Positions 1 through 12,968 of a stretch of 49,760 nucleotides of DNA are shown one piece after another. The DNA comes from Anaeromyces robustus (Eukaryota; Neocallimastigomycota; Neocallimastigomycetes; Neocallimastigales; Neocallimastigaceae). The stretch covers positions 70,001-119,760 of the forward strand of contig MCFG01000209.1 of NCBI GenBank assembly GCA_002104895.1, read 5' to 3'. Position 1 is the stretch's first letter. Every line of letters starts with the position of its first letter. Below the pieces are notes generated by a model. That model had not been told where the DNA came from and made no database searches. It worked only from the letters and a program-made list of their open reading frames with translations. The translations under genes were made by a program, and so were the position numbers.

Positions 1-2159
1 TAAATAATTAATTAAAATAAAAAACTAATATATTAGCTTATAAATCATTTTACCTTTTTCATACTACACAAATTAAATCAATTGATTCATATTTAATGTT
101 TCTTTGGATTTAAATGTATATTATTATATATTAACAAATATATTAAAATGTACAGTTGTACAATAGTAAAAAATTTTTATATTCTTATTATATTTATAAT
201 ATGTTAAGGTTATATTTATATAATATATTAAAATATGATTAGTTATATATTAAAATACAATTAGTTTTCTTTTCATTCCTTTTTTTTTTTTTTTGTTAAA
301 CTTATATATTTATTATTATAAAGTGTAATATATTCATAATGTATTGTAATATATAATAATACTTAACAAAATATCCAATATAATAAAAAATTATATTCTA
401 ATAAATAATTAAAATTTTATATATATATTATTATATATAATTAACTTTATTATAATAATAATATAATAATTAAAGTTTTTTTTTAATATCTTTTTTATTT
501 ATAATATAATATTATAAAAAAAAAAAACTTTCCAAGTTGATGATAAAAACAAACGAATAATAAAAAAATTTTTTTTTGTGGTTTATAGATATAAACTTTA
601 TTTATAATACAATATTTAATATCCTACACAATATCATATCTTTTTTTTGTCTTCCTATTTATACTTTTTAATATTATATTAAAAAAGCATATGTGTTTGT
701 AATTATTATATTAAAAAATTAATTTAATTGTATTTATTCGATTATTCTTACATCCTATATTTTTTTTATTTTATAATTAATATTATAATATATGATTAAT
801 ATTTATTAATTTTAATTTATTTATTTTATTATATCATTGTTATAGTAATTATTATATAAATATTATAGTAATGATTCTATTTACTATTATATATTAATTT
901 CAATTATATTATTATATTATATTATATTATATATATTAGTAATATTAATAACAATAGAAAAAAAAATTACATTCTACTTTCTATATAGAATACATTCAAC
1001 TTTAAATATAAAAAATTTATAAATTAAAAGAAAAAAGAAAAAAATTTTTTTTGTGATTTATTTTTTAATATAAATTTCTATTAATTAAAGTTTATTCCTT
1101 GTATTCTTATTTAGTTTTTTAGGTTTCAATTTCTTATAAATATGAAATTATTTTCTTTATTTTTTTCCTTTTTTTTTTTTTTTTAATTTTATAAATAATT
1201 TTTTTATTTTTAATTTTATTATAATTAAAAATTTCTATTTTATTTTTTTTTTTTCTTTTATTCAATATAAAAGGAATTTTATTATTAAATAATATAAATA
1301 ATAAAATTTAAGTATATATATGTAAATTAAAAACTTTTATTTTATATATATATAAAAGAAAAAAAGAAAAAAATTGAAAAAAATAATAAAAAGAAAAAAG
1401 CTAGCTTTTTATCAAAAGTAAAAGAAAAATAATAATAATAAAAAAATAAGAAAAAATATAAACCAAAAATATTAAATAAAAAAGTTTGTAGACCTAATTA
1501 ATAATATATAAAATTTAAATAATATATTAAATTTAATATAAATAATATATAAAATTATATTGACCAATTAAAAGATAATATATTATACGTTGAAAAATTA
1601 AAATATAATATATATAAAGAGCAGTTTCAGAATTTTTTTTTTTACTTCAGTAATCTTTTTAAATAAAAATAAAAAAAAAAAAAGATTATAATATAAAGTA
1701 TTTTATATACTTGTTTTTATATAAAAGATATTTCGCAACTTTTATATTTTAATTGTATTGTATTATTATAATAAACAATTAGATGAAAAATATTCAAATG
1801 AAATATATATTAAATAAATAAATAAATAAATTAATAAATAATATATATATTGTTTTTATAATTTGGTCAATAAATTACTATTTAAATTATTAAGAAATAA
1901 TATTAATCAATTAAAAATATTTTTTATATATATTTTATTTTAATAATAATAATAATAGAAAAAACGTCTGGTCACGTATTTTAATTGTTTTTATAATTAT
2001 AAAAGTAAATGTTAAAAAATAATATATAATTTTTTATAAAAAAAAAAAGAAAAAAAAAATAAAGAAAAAGAAAAAGAAAAAAACTAATTTTTATTATATA
2101 TATAATATAAATAATAAAAAATATAAAAAAAAAAAAAAAAAAAGAAAAAGATAAACAAA
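1..2159. other. Intergenic, A+T-rich, upstream of the expansin-like gene
   Basis: No open frame with coding character is visible on either strand. The stretch consists of poly-A/T tracts and short AT repeats. Just before the downstream ATG there is a long A-rich leader (about 2038-2159), as at other genes in this window. A TGACCAATT at 1560-1568 and a TTTGGTCAA at 1862-1870 carry the same TTGACC-like core in opposite orientation, but no factor can be assigned to them. Confidence 0.7.
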
Positions 2160-2434
2160 ATGAAATCTATTCAGGCCATAGGTCTTTCTTTATTAGTTGC
2201 TAGCGTATACGCTGGTTGTCAAGATGGTTATGAATGCTGCAAATCATGTAATATCGTTTTAACAGATGAAAGTGGTAATTGGGGTGTTGAAGACGGTCAA
2301 TGGTAAATAATTTTATATTATTATAGTTTAAAAATATATATATATTTAAAAAATTTTATGAAAAAAATTAAACGTAAATTTAAAAATAATATAATATATT
2401 TTAATATATGTATATAATTTTAATTTGTTATTAA

Positions 2435-2469
<35 letters not shown>

Positions 2470-4067
2470 CATAAAAAAGGTGTGGTATTGACGAAGATAA
2501 ATGTACTTCAACAACACCATCTGATCCAGAATGTTGGGCTGCTGAACAAGGTTATCCATGTTGTACCACTACTACAGAAGTAGCTTTCGCTGATGCCAGT
2601 GGAAAGTGGGGTATTGAAGATGGAAACTGGTGTGGTATTATTGAAGCTGTTGAAGATGATAACTGTGGTATTTACCCATGTTGTCAAGGATGTGTCGTAG
2701 TCACTTCTGATAGTGATGGTGATTGGGGTGTTGAAGATGGTCAATGGTGTTTAATTAAGAAGACTTGTAATGGTGATGGTGACGTTACTACTACTACTAC
2801 TAAGACTTCTCCAACTACTACTAAGGGAGTTACTAGAACTACTCTTGCTGATGGAGGTATATATGAATCTGGTATATTCTCTACTTTACCACCATCCCAC
2901 ACTCAACCACCATACCCACATGCTGAAAATACTGGTCTTGCTGGTTGTGGTTCTAAATGGACTATGGTTGATAATGTTTGTGTCGCTATGTACTGTGAAG
3001 ATCAATTATCCTCTGAAAACTGTGATGACTGTGGTGGTAAAGCTGGTAGTGGCGGTTGTGTTTCTGTTGATCCAGCCTTATGTAAGTCTGGTATCTGGCC
3101 AGAAGTTCACGATGCTAGTGATCAACCATGGAAATACTCCAGATCTACTCACTTTGGTTTAACTTACGGTGGTGCTTGTGGTTTCGGTTTATACGGTTTA
3201 TGTACTACTAAGTACAACGAAACTGGTGCTCTTTGTCAAAAGTTCTGTAAGAACTACCCAGATCTTTGTAAGGATCCAGATAACATCTCTTTAAGAGGTA
3301 ACTTCTGTGCTCCAAACGGTAACTATTACACTCAATTCTGGTCTTCTCTTCCAGGAGATTATGATAACTACCTTTCCTGTGGTGAATGTTATGAAGTTGA
3401 AAGAACTCAACCAGATGGTTCTTCCTACCCAAAAGATACGAAGACTGATAACATTCTTTTACAAGTTGTCGATTCCTGTCCATGTACTGCTAATGCTAAG
3501 TGGTGTTGTGGTTCTGGTGTTGATCACTGTAATGAAATTGACTTCAAATATGGTTGTCCAATTCCAGAAGGTAGCTGGCACGTCGATTTATCAGATATTG
3601 CTATGTCTCGTTTACAAACTAACGATCCATACGGTACTATGTTTGATGGTGTTATTCCAATTCGTTACAAGCGTGTTCCATGTCCAGTCAAGGGTAACAT
3701 TCACGTTTGGTTACGTCCAGGTGCTGGTCCATGGTACTTTGCCCTTACCGTTGTTAATGTTGCCAATATGGGTTCTCTTGTCGCTGTTGAAGTACAACAA
3801 GAAGATGGTGTTTGGGTACCATTAGTTCGTGATCCAAATTACTCTTCTACTAGACCACAAGAACGTTATGGTTCATGGACTGTCAAACAAGGTACTGGTC
3901 CATTCACTGTTCCAATGAACATGCGTTTCACTGATAGTGCTTTCAACACTCTTACTGCCAATGGTGCTATTAAAGATTGGGGAGATCCAAACTTTGAAAT
4001 GTTTGATTTCTATTACATTGATACTGGTGTTCAATTCCCAATGCCAGAAGGTTACGTCGGTTACTAA
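2160..4067 (+). CDS. Secreted expansin-like (swollenin-type) protein with three fungal dockerins
   Basis: Join 2160-2302 and 2480-4067, giving 576 residues. The intron is 177 nt, phase 2, and splits the Trp codon of a dockerin W-C pair. Residues 1-18 are a signal peptide ending V-Y-A. Three dockerin/CBM10 modules follow at about 19-56, 67-103 and 109-144, each with W-G-(V/I)-E-D-G-x-W-C. A Thr/Pro linker spans about 149-200. Residues 204-449 hold a Cys-rich double-psi barrel of expansin type: G-G-A-C-G-F-G at 278-284, G-E-C-Y at 349-352, H-V-D-L-S at 415-419 and Y-K-R-V-P-C at 444-449. The tail to 576 matches the expansin second domain (CBM63-like; V-A-V-E-V, G-P-F-x-V, L-T-A-N). Expansins loosen cellulose networks without hydrolysis, and the dockerins would anchor the protein to the cellulosome. 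C-ending codons (TAC, TTC, AAC) are commoner than in neighbouring genes, which suggests strong expression. Confidence 0.92.
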
Positions 4068-5417
4068 ACTTAAACGCGAAAAAAAAATCTATTCTCTATA
4101 AATAACATTAAATAGAAAACATAACAAAAAAATAAAAAAAAATAAAAAAAATAAAAATAAAAATAAAAATAAAAAAAATTAAGTAAAAAAAAAATAATAA
4201 TAATATAAAGCTTTAAAATAAAAAAAAAATAAAAATAAAAATAAAAATAAAAATAAAAATAAAAAATATTAAAAAAAAAAAAAATAAATGAATAAATAAA
4301 TAAAATATTTTTAAGTAATTTAAAATAAAATTTTTTTAATTTTAGTTTGAAAAAAAGAAGAAAAAGTAAAAATAAAAATAAAGTAAAAGGAATAAATTAA
4401 ATAAAATAAAATAAAATTTAAAAGAGAAGAAAAGTAGCAGATATTTCAAAAATTCAAAAAAAAATAAAATAAAATAAGAAAGCAAATATAATTTTTTTAA
4501 ATAATATATATTTGCTCTCTTATTATTTTTTGAATTTTTGAATATAATTAATATGTATGTATGGAATAGTTGCTTATTCTGATTAAGTATATGATAAAAT
4601 ATTTTATTTATTAATTATTAATTTAAATATATTTAAATAGTATTGAGAGATTTGGGTTTTTTTTTTTTTGGTTTTAGTTTTATTATTATTATTATTAGTT
4701 TGTTTTGTTTAATTTGTTTGTTTGTTTGTTTGTTTGTTTAGGTGTTGCTTTGAATTGTGGATATTTCATTTTAAATATAATAAAGAAAGGAAAATTCTTT
4801 CTTATTTTTTTAAAAAAGAAAGAAAGAAAGAAAGAAAAAAGAGAAGAAAAAACAATATACTATATTGTTTTTTCCTCATTCTTTTCCTCCAATTTAAAAA
4901 TCCTTGGACAAATACAAAAACTATTATTTTATATATTATAAAATAAAATTAAAATTAATTATAATAATAAAAATGAATCATTTATAAAATGTATAATAAA
5001 GAAGTTTTTAATGTATCTCTGTATAAAATTATAATATTTATTTTAATTTTATTTAAAACACTAAATAGATGAAGTAAAAATATTTAATAATAAAAATAGA
5101 AAATAAACGGATTTTCATAGTAATAATTTTGATTAACAAAAAAAATATTAATAATTAGTAAAAACTTTTTTATTTTTGTTTTTTATATCTTTTTTTTTAT
5201 TATTATTTAATTTTATTTTATTTACTATTATTTATTTAATTTTATTTTATTATTATTATTTATTTATTTTATTTTATTTTATTTTATTTTATTTATTTTA
5301 TATAATAAATATATATATATATATAATGAATGATTGATTCCTTTAATTGTATTTAAAAATTTTAATTATTAAAAAAACTTCTTTTTTTTTTTTCCTTCTC
5401 TTATTGTTATTTTAGAT
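4068..5417. other. Intergenic between convergent expansin and phosphatase genes
   Basis: The two flanking genes converge here. The proximal part contains AAAAAT hexamer arrays (about 4141-4166 and 4228-4266), then the large inverted repeat listed separately, then GTTT, AAGA and TTTTA microsatellites at about 4708-4740, 4815-4840 and 5225-5300. The open frames at 4705-4946 lie on these simple repeats and look non-coding. Confidence 0.7.
4441..4545. repeat. Large imperfect inverted repeat 3' of the expansin gene
   Basis: The left arm (4441-4490) and right arm (4507-4545) are reverse complements over roughly 40 nt. They share AGCAAATATA next to a 16-nt loop and ATTCAAAAATTCAAA-like outer ends, with a few extra A bases in the left arm. 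The RNA would fold into one long hairpin. It lies 370 nt past the expansin stop codon, in the space between convergent genes. It could be a transcript-end hairpin or a degenerate MITE-like element. Confidence 0.75.
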
Positions 5418-7655
5418 TTAAGCATGTAAATCACCTAAACTTGAAATATAGTAATCTGGTTTAATATCTTTACTTTCATTCATAGCTTCTTCAGTTGTAA
5501 CACCAGTTAAAACAAGTAAAGTAGTTAAATTACTATTCTTACCGAAAGCAATATCAGTAATAAGTCTATTTAAAAAAAAAATTTATTTTAAAAAAAAAAA
5601 AAAAAAAAAAAGAAAAAAAAAAGTGAATATATATATATAATTAATTAATAATATTCTTTTATATTAAATAATAATAATTTCATTTTTTATAATAATATTA
5701 AATTATAATGTATTTTTTTAAATAATTTACCTGTCACCAACCATACAAGTTCTTGAACGGTCTAAATTAAACCTACAATAAAATAAATTTTTTTTTTTCA
5801 TTTTATATATAATTAATAATAATAATAATAATAAAACATTTTATATAGTATAAATTTAAATTATACTAATCCTTAAAAAAAATTATTATATAAAATAATA
5901 ATAGTAATGATAATAATAATAATAATAATAATAATAATTACTTTTGAATGATACAGTCCATCATATTGGTAGTTGGTTTTCCTAAAATAGTTGGAGTACG
6001 TTTAGTACCAGCAATAAGAGTGTTAATCAAAGAACCAGTACCTAATTATTTATATGAATATTTATATATATATATAATAAAAAAAATTTATATAAAGCAT
6101 ATATTATTGAAAATATAATTTTTGAAAATTTTAAAATATATTTATATATAAATATATAAATATAAATAAATATATATTATATTAATAAAAAAAAAATTAG
6201 TTGCTATTATTATTATTACTATTATTATTATTATTATTATTGATAGTAAATAAATAAATAATTATTTAATTAATTATATATATATATATTAATTACCTGG
6301 GAATAATAAATATTTAGTTGGATAAGTCATATCAGTATTAGTAGCTAAGAATAAACAGTCTGGATTAGAATTTAAATAAGTAAAAGCTCTAGCAAACTTT
6401 CTGTAATTAATATTAACATCAAAACCGAACATAACGGCTTTAACTTTTGGGTCAGGTTGAATTTCTGTGAATTCTTCTTCAGAAATTGGCTTATTATCTA
6501 ACTTTAAAATAAGAATTTCAAAATATATATAAAAAGAAATAAAATGAAAAAAATAAAATAAAAAAAAAAAAAAACAATTCAATAAAATATACATATAATA
6601 TTTACAATAATATATATAATATTGTAAATATTATATATATTATTTTATAAAATATATATATATATATATATTTGTTTTTTCAATTATTAATTTAAATTGT
6701 TTACTTAAAAAAAAAATTTATAATTTATAAAATTTGTAATTTTATATATATATATATATATAATTAGCTTACATCAGAACCACACCAATGAACACCTTGT
6801 TCTTCTAATTCTCTACAAATACCTTCTCCACCAACAACATAAATTTTTTCATCATCTTTAATATTAACGAAATGTTTGACATAGAAAGCAGCAGCAACAG
6901 CTGAACTGAAAATATCATCCTGATTTCATTATAATATATTTATTTAAGGAAGTGATATACATAAAATAATTACATTTAAAATAATATATAATAATACAAT
7001 AATATAATTTTTGCATATAGACATAATAAAATAATATATATATATATATATAATGAAAAATATTTTGTTAATATTATATATTATATATAATTATAATATA
7101 TAGATTGGATTTCAAATTAAAATTACAATTTCATTAATAAAATTTAAAATTCTTATTTTTTTTAATGAATCATAAATTTTTATAAAATATTTACAATTGT
7201 AGCTGGAAGATCTAAATTTTGGAATTTTTTTAAATAAGTAGCTCTAGACTTTGAACTATTGTTAGTAACGTAAATAACTCTTTTTCCCTATATATAATAT
7301 TAGAATTATTATAATTATTTATTAAAATAAATTATAAATTACATTTTTAAAATAAAATAAGTAAAAAAAAATAATAATATTTATATATTTATTTTATTAT
7401 TTTATTATTATTTTTATTTTAAATTACTGTTAATTCATTTTAATTAAATATATATATATAATATATAAATATTTAATATATATTCTTTCCATTTACCATC
7501 TTTTTTAAGGTATGTAAAACTTCACGAACACCTTCTAAGACAGTACTAGCATGCCAAATAACACCATCACAGTCAAATAAAAAGGTATCAAAAGAATTAA
7601 TAAAATTAACTTTATCTTCAGAAGTTTCTAACTTTTTTGGAACAATATCACTCAT
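5418..7655 (-). CDS. PHO13: HAD-family phosphatase, PHO13 / phosphoglycolate phosphatase type
   Basis: Exons on the minus strand: 7655-7497, 7287-7195, 6919-6773, 6501-6297, 6041-5942, 5772-5731 and 5565-5418, giving 297 residues, close to yeast Pho13. All six introns begin GT and end AG with consistent phases (0,0,0,1,2,2). HAD motif I is F-D-C-D-G-V-I-W with nucleophile D28 and acid D30. Motif II is V-T-N-N-S-S (T61). The motif III lysine is in L-G-K-P (K223). Motif IV is M-V-G-D-R-L-I-T-D-I (D248, D253). Together these specify the NagD/PHO13 subfamily with a C2 cap. These enzymes hydrolyse 2-phosphoglycolate and side products of glycolysis such as 4-phosphoerythronate ('metabolite repair') in the cytosol, and 4-nitrophenyl phosphate in vitro. 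No signal peptide is seen. The gene converges on the expansin gene. Confidence 0.93.
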
Positions 7656-7659
7656 TTTA

Positions 7660-7690
<31 letters not shown>

Positions 7691-9102
7691 ATGTATAAAA
7701 AAAAGATATTCGATAATAACTTTTGATAAGTAAAAAAAAAAAAAAAAAATTTAAAAAAAATTTTTTATTATAAAAATTGTTTGATTTAATTAATATTGGT
7801 TAATGTATAATTAATTTTTTTTGTGGATATATTAAATCTTAATATATATTTATTTTTTATGATACTAAAATATTTTAAATTTGAAAAGTGTAGTATGAAC
7901 AATGTATACAATATGTATACAAATCATAATCTTCATCAATTTTAAATGAAAAATTAAACCTTTTTTTTTATTATATTTCAATTATTAATTAATAGTTTTT
8001 TAATTTAATAGCTTTTTAGTAGTAATAAAATAAAAAAAAAAGTATATATCAAATTTTCTATAATAATAATAATAATAATAATTTTAAAATATTATATAAA
8101 TTGATTACATCATTATCATGCTTATTTATTATCATTAAAGTATCATAAATTGAATACCCAACATATACATTATTATAATAAATCATATGAAAAGAAATTT
8201 TTTCTATAAAAAATAAACTAATATTAATAATAAAGGTATTAATTAATTATATTATATTAAATATATCAAAAAAATTTTTTTTCGATTTATTAAATTATAC
8301 AAAAAAGGTTAATTATAAAAAATATTGTAATCGACATAATTTAATTACATTTATTTATTTATTTTTCTTTTTTTTTTTTCAGTCTTTTTCATTTTTAAAA
8401 AATAAAATTAAAAAAAAAAAAAAATAAATAAATAAAAATTTAAAAATACAAATATATATATATATACCTAAAGAAAATATAAAATTAAATTAAAAAATAA
8501 AAATGTAAATTTTAATAAATAAATAAAGATTATTATATTATCTTTTTATATTTGAAAATACAAAATAATAAAATAATAAAAAAAGATAAATAAGATTTTT
8601 TTTCAATTGTTTTCTTTGTCTTTGTTATACATATTATATATATATATATATATATACAAAGTAAAATACAATAATACTAAATGAAAAAAAAAAAGTCATT
8701 ATCAATGTAAAATATTAATTATTAAAATAATATTAATAATTTTTATTTTCTAAAAAATTATTAATATTAAAGTCAAGGATAATTCATACATCAAAAGATA
8801 ATTAATATTACATGTAACATAAATAATAATAGTATATATGTGATTTTTACTCCACAGTAAATTATCGAATGAAGAAAAATATAAAAAATAATTAATTTAA
8901 TAAAATTAAATTATGAACAAGACAATTTAATAAAACGAATTTTAAATAAAGAATCATTAAAGAAACTGTCTTTGAATTCTTGGATTTTTTTTTTTTTTTT
9001 CTAATTAATTATTATTCTTCATTTAATATATTTAATATAATTTGTACTAAAATTATTTTTCATTTTCTATATATTTTATTAATTTATAGATAAAAAAATA
9101 AA
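7656..9102. other. Divergent intergenic region between phosphatase and ERV14 genes
   Basis: The region should hold both promoters because the flanking genes diverge. It contains ATT/AAT triplets next to the phosphatase start (7664-7690), poly-A/T tracts and a TA dinucleotide run at 8635-8656. I see no open frame with coding character and no RNA gene. Confidence 0.65.
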
Positions 9103-9314
9103 ATGGGAGGAGAGGCTCTATTATTCTTATTTGCAGCTATTGTGTCTGCTTTATTATTATTTATCATGGTTTACTTTGTATCCTTAACAAATATATAAAA
9201 TTATATATATATTCTATAAAATTATTTATTCATCTTACAATTATTATTTTTTTTTTTTTTGCAAAAAAGGAAATAAGTTATTACTTTAATTTTTATTTAT
9301 TAATTATATAATAA

Positions 9315-9362
<48 letters not shown>

Positions 9363-10310
9363 GATTATTATGTTCTCTGATTTAGAATGTGATTACATTA
9401 ACCCAATTGATCTTTGTACCAAATTAAATCAAGTAAGTTTTAAATAAGAAATTTAATAAATATATAAATGAATATAAATTATATACTTATTATATCTACA
9501 AATATTATTTCTTATTTTTTGGAAATTGAAATATTTTTCATGTTTTATAAAAATAGTTCGTTTTACCAAACTACATAGCTCATGCCGTTTTAACTGTATT
9601 ATTCCTGATTACTGGAAAATGGTTAACTTTGTTATTCAATCTTCCTTTATTAGGATACAATATTAAAAGGTATTATTAAAAAAAAAATAATAAGTATTAC
9701 TATTATAAATTATATATATATGAATAAGTTTTATAAGAAGTTAAATTTTAAATAAATTAATATTATATATTATACATGTTAATGAAATAATTTTTTTTTT
9801 TTTTAAAAAACAAATATTAATAATAAAAAATTTATTAATTAATGAATAATTTCAGATATCTTGATAATAAACATATGTTTGATGCAACTGAAATCTTTAG
9901 AACTTTACCATATGACAAAAAAGAAAGTTTCATTAAATTAGTATTCTTTTTCGTTTCATTCTTCTTATGTACGTTATATAAATATATTTATATATATATA
10001 ATTACAAATAATATTATTTATAATAAATATATATTTTTTCAAACTAAAATATTAATAATTTTATCATATATAAAAATTAAAAAATTATTAATATATAAAA
10101 AATGATTAATTAATTATTTATATTATAACAGATCTTTATGGGTAAGTTAAATCTCATTAAATATTATAATATTTAATTAATTATTATATTATAAATATAT
10201 CAGTATATTAATAATATCAATTTTATTATTCTATTTAAATTTAATATATATTATTCAAATTTTTAAGAATGGTCATGGCTATTTTACACAACAAATCACT
10301 TTATGCTTAA
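9103..10310 (+). CDS. ERV14: ERV14/cornichon family ER cargo receptor
   Basis: Join 9103-9177, 9364-9432, 9557-9669, 9856-9968, 10132-10141 and 10268-10310, giving 140 residues (yeast Erv14 has 138). Intron phases are 0,0,2,1,2. Hallmarks are S-D-L-E-C-D-Y-I-N-P-I-D-L-C in exon 2, L-P-L-L-G-Y-N at the end of exon 3, D-A-T-E-I-F-R-T-L in exon 4, and a hydrophobic C-terminal pass with L-Y-G-M-V-M-A-I-L. Three or four membrane segments are evident. The family packages transmembrane proteins into COPII vesicles at the ER. Exon 5 is a 10-nt microexon needed to keep L-Y-G in frame. Intron 1 contains an AAT triplet array (about 9312-9357). The start is the first ATG after an A-rich leader and gives the family N-terminus. 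Confidence 0.95.
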
Positions 10311-10847
10311 ATATAAAATAATATAATAATCAATAATAATAACAACCCAAGTTTGTTATTAAAGTATTAAAATAAGGCTTTTATTTATAAAAATAATAAT
10401 AAAAAAAATATATAATATTTTATTTAAAAATCATATATATATATATAACATTTGTTTCTAATTTATAAAAAATAAAATAAAATAAAAATAAAAAATATAA
10501 AAAAAAATAAAAAATAATATAATATAAAAAAAAGAAGAAAAAATAAAAATAATAATAGCAATAAAATAATAAAAAATACTGCATTTAAAAATATAAATAT
10601 ATATATATATATATTTAAAAAGTATATATATAATATACAATATATGTGTTTTTATTTATATATATATGTATTATTTTATTATGATTCATTATAATTATTC
10701 TAATATAACCCTTGAAATAATGAGCAAGAAATAATTATTTTATTGTTTAATATTATTTATTATATATTTTTTTATTTTTTTTTTTTTTTTTTTTTTTTTT
10801 ATTACTATTAAATTGTCATTATTTTTTAACTACTTTTCAGACATATG

Positions 10848-10909
<62 letters not shown>

Positions 10910-12931
10910 GTAATTAAACTTTTTTTTTTATTAATTTTTAAATTTTAAAATATAACCTTTTTTTTTTTAAGACGTTTTAATTGAAAAAAAAAAGTTAATA
11001 AATGATAAATAATATGTAAATAACTTTATTTTAAAAGTTAAGCAAAAATTTTTTTTATATATCATTTTATTACTCTTTATATATTATATATATTTATTTG
11101 TCTGTTTGTTTGTTTGTTTGTTTTTTTATTAATTAATTTAGCAATTATTAATTAGTATAATATATTTAAGTTTTGTACCCTTTTTTTTTTATAATATTTT
11201 TAATATTATTATATTAAATTATAGTAAAAAATTGGAAATCATCAAAATCTATTAGATTTAAAATAATATTATCATATTATATAAAATATCATTAAAAGAA
11301 TATTATTAGTCATTTTTTATAGGAAAAATAAAATTGTTCAAGTAATGATTTTTTTTTTTAATTATAAAAAAAATTAAAAAATGAATGTTAATTATGTATA
11401 ATGTTTATTTTTTTTTTTTTAAAAAAAAAATAGTAATATAATAATTATTAAAGTTTAGTAAGGAAAAAAAAAAACCTAAAACGTAACTCTATCGATAAAA
11501 TATTTAAAAAAAATTAATTATAGTTAAAAATGTATATAAATATTACAAAATATATATAATATAAAAAAAAAGATGAAAAACTTATTAAATTTTAAATATT
11601 TAAAATATTAATTAAGAGAATTAATTTATTATTGGTATTTTTTATAATAAAATTAGATATTGATGATTAAAAAAAAATAAAACTTTAATAATTAGTTAAC
11701 ATACATAAAATAAAAAAAAAAAAAATCAAAAAACTATAAAATATATATGTATACATGACAAAAAAAAAAATAATATATAAAAACTAAAAAGCTATTAAAT
11801 TTTTTTCTTTTCTTTTCATTTTTTTATATTTATAAAATAAAATATTATTTTTTTATTATTAAAAATATTTATTATTATTAAGACTGGGAGAAGAAGTATC
11901 AATAAACAACTTTTTAAATAATAAAAAATAAAATAAAAAATCATTAAATAGATAAAGTAAAATGAAATGTAGAAAAAAGTAAAATAAAATAGAATAAACT
12001 AAAACAAAATATAAAATTTAAAAGTAAAATATAAAATCATTCAAATAAAATTAAATATTAGAAAAAAAAAAAGGAACAATAGAATATAATAAAAAAAAAA
12101 GTTATTAAAAATACAAATCTAACCTATAAAATTTTTATCATGAATGAATGAATACATAATAATTAAATAAATTTTATTATTAAAAAATAAAATTAATAAA
12201 TAAATATATATTGAATTTTTAAAATTCAAACAATAACAATTCAAATAAATTAAAATTTTAAAATAGAAAATATTATATAAAATGGTATTAATAATATATA
12301 TATAAAAAAAAAGCTTTTTTTATTTTTTTTTATTTTTTAACAATTAAAATAATAACGAGAATTAATAAAATATATATACCTTAAAAATAATTAATTAATA
12401 TCTTGTAGAATCATTAAAAATTTTATACAAAAATATTCATCAATATATACATATTTGTTTATATAATTAAATAAAAGCATTTTGTTAATAAAACTTATAA
12501 AATAAAAAAAAGAACGTCGTAATAATTTAGCCAGAAATATATATAGTTTTATTTTTTTTAAAAAAAAAATACAAATTTATTATTTAAAAATACGTCATAT
12601 ATAATAAAGAAATTAATGATACTATTTTAAAAAAAAGTGTATATGTATAATATATTTTATTTATAAAATATACCTATATAATATTTTAAATAAAAAAAAA
12701 AAAGAAAAAAGAAAAGTGAAAAATAAAAATAAAATAGAAATAAAATAAAAAAATAAGAAAATCCCAGTTTAATTAATAAATATTAATTTTTTTTTTTAAA
12801 AAAAAGTACTATTTTATAAAAAAAAATTTTTTTTTATACATACCTGAAACTCATTAACATAAATTAAATAATATTATATATATTTAAAATATATATAATA
12901 TATATTTTTTATATATCAATAAAATATAGGT

Positions 12932-12968
<37 letters not shown>

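Noticed and set aside
2508-3483. Open frames on the minus strand and in other + frames within the expansin gene
   Set aside because: They overlap a strongly supported coding region with intact domain motifs and have no recognisable motifs of their own.
4705-4946. Two overlapping ~75-codon frames downstream of the expansin gene
   Set aside because: They run through GTTT and AAAG/GAAA microsatellites and A-rich sequence; the products are low complexity and lack any motif.
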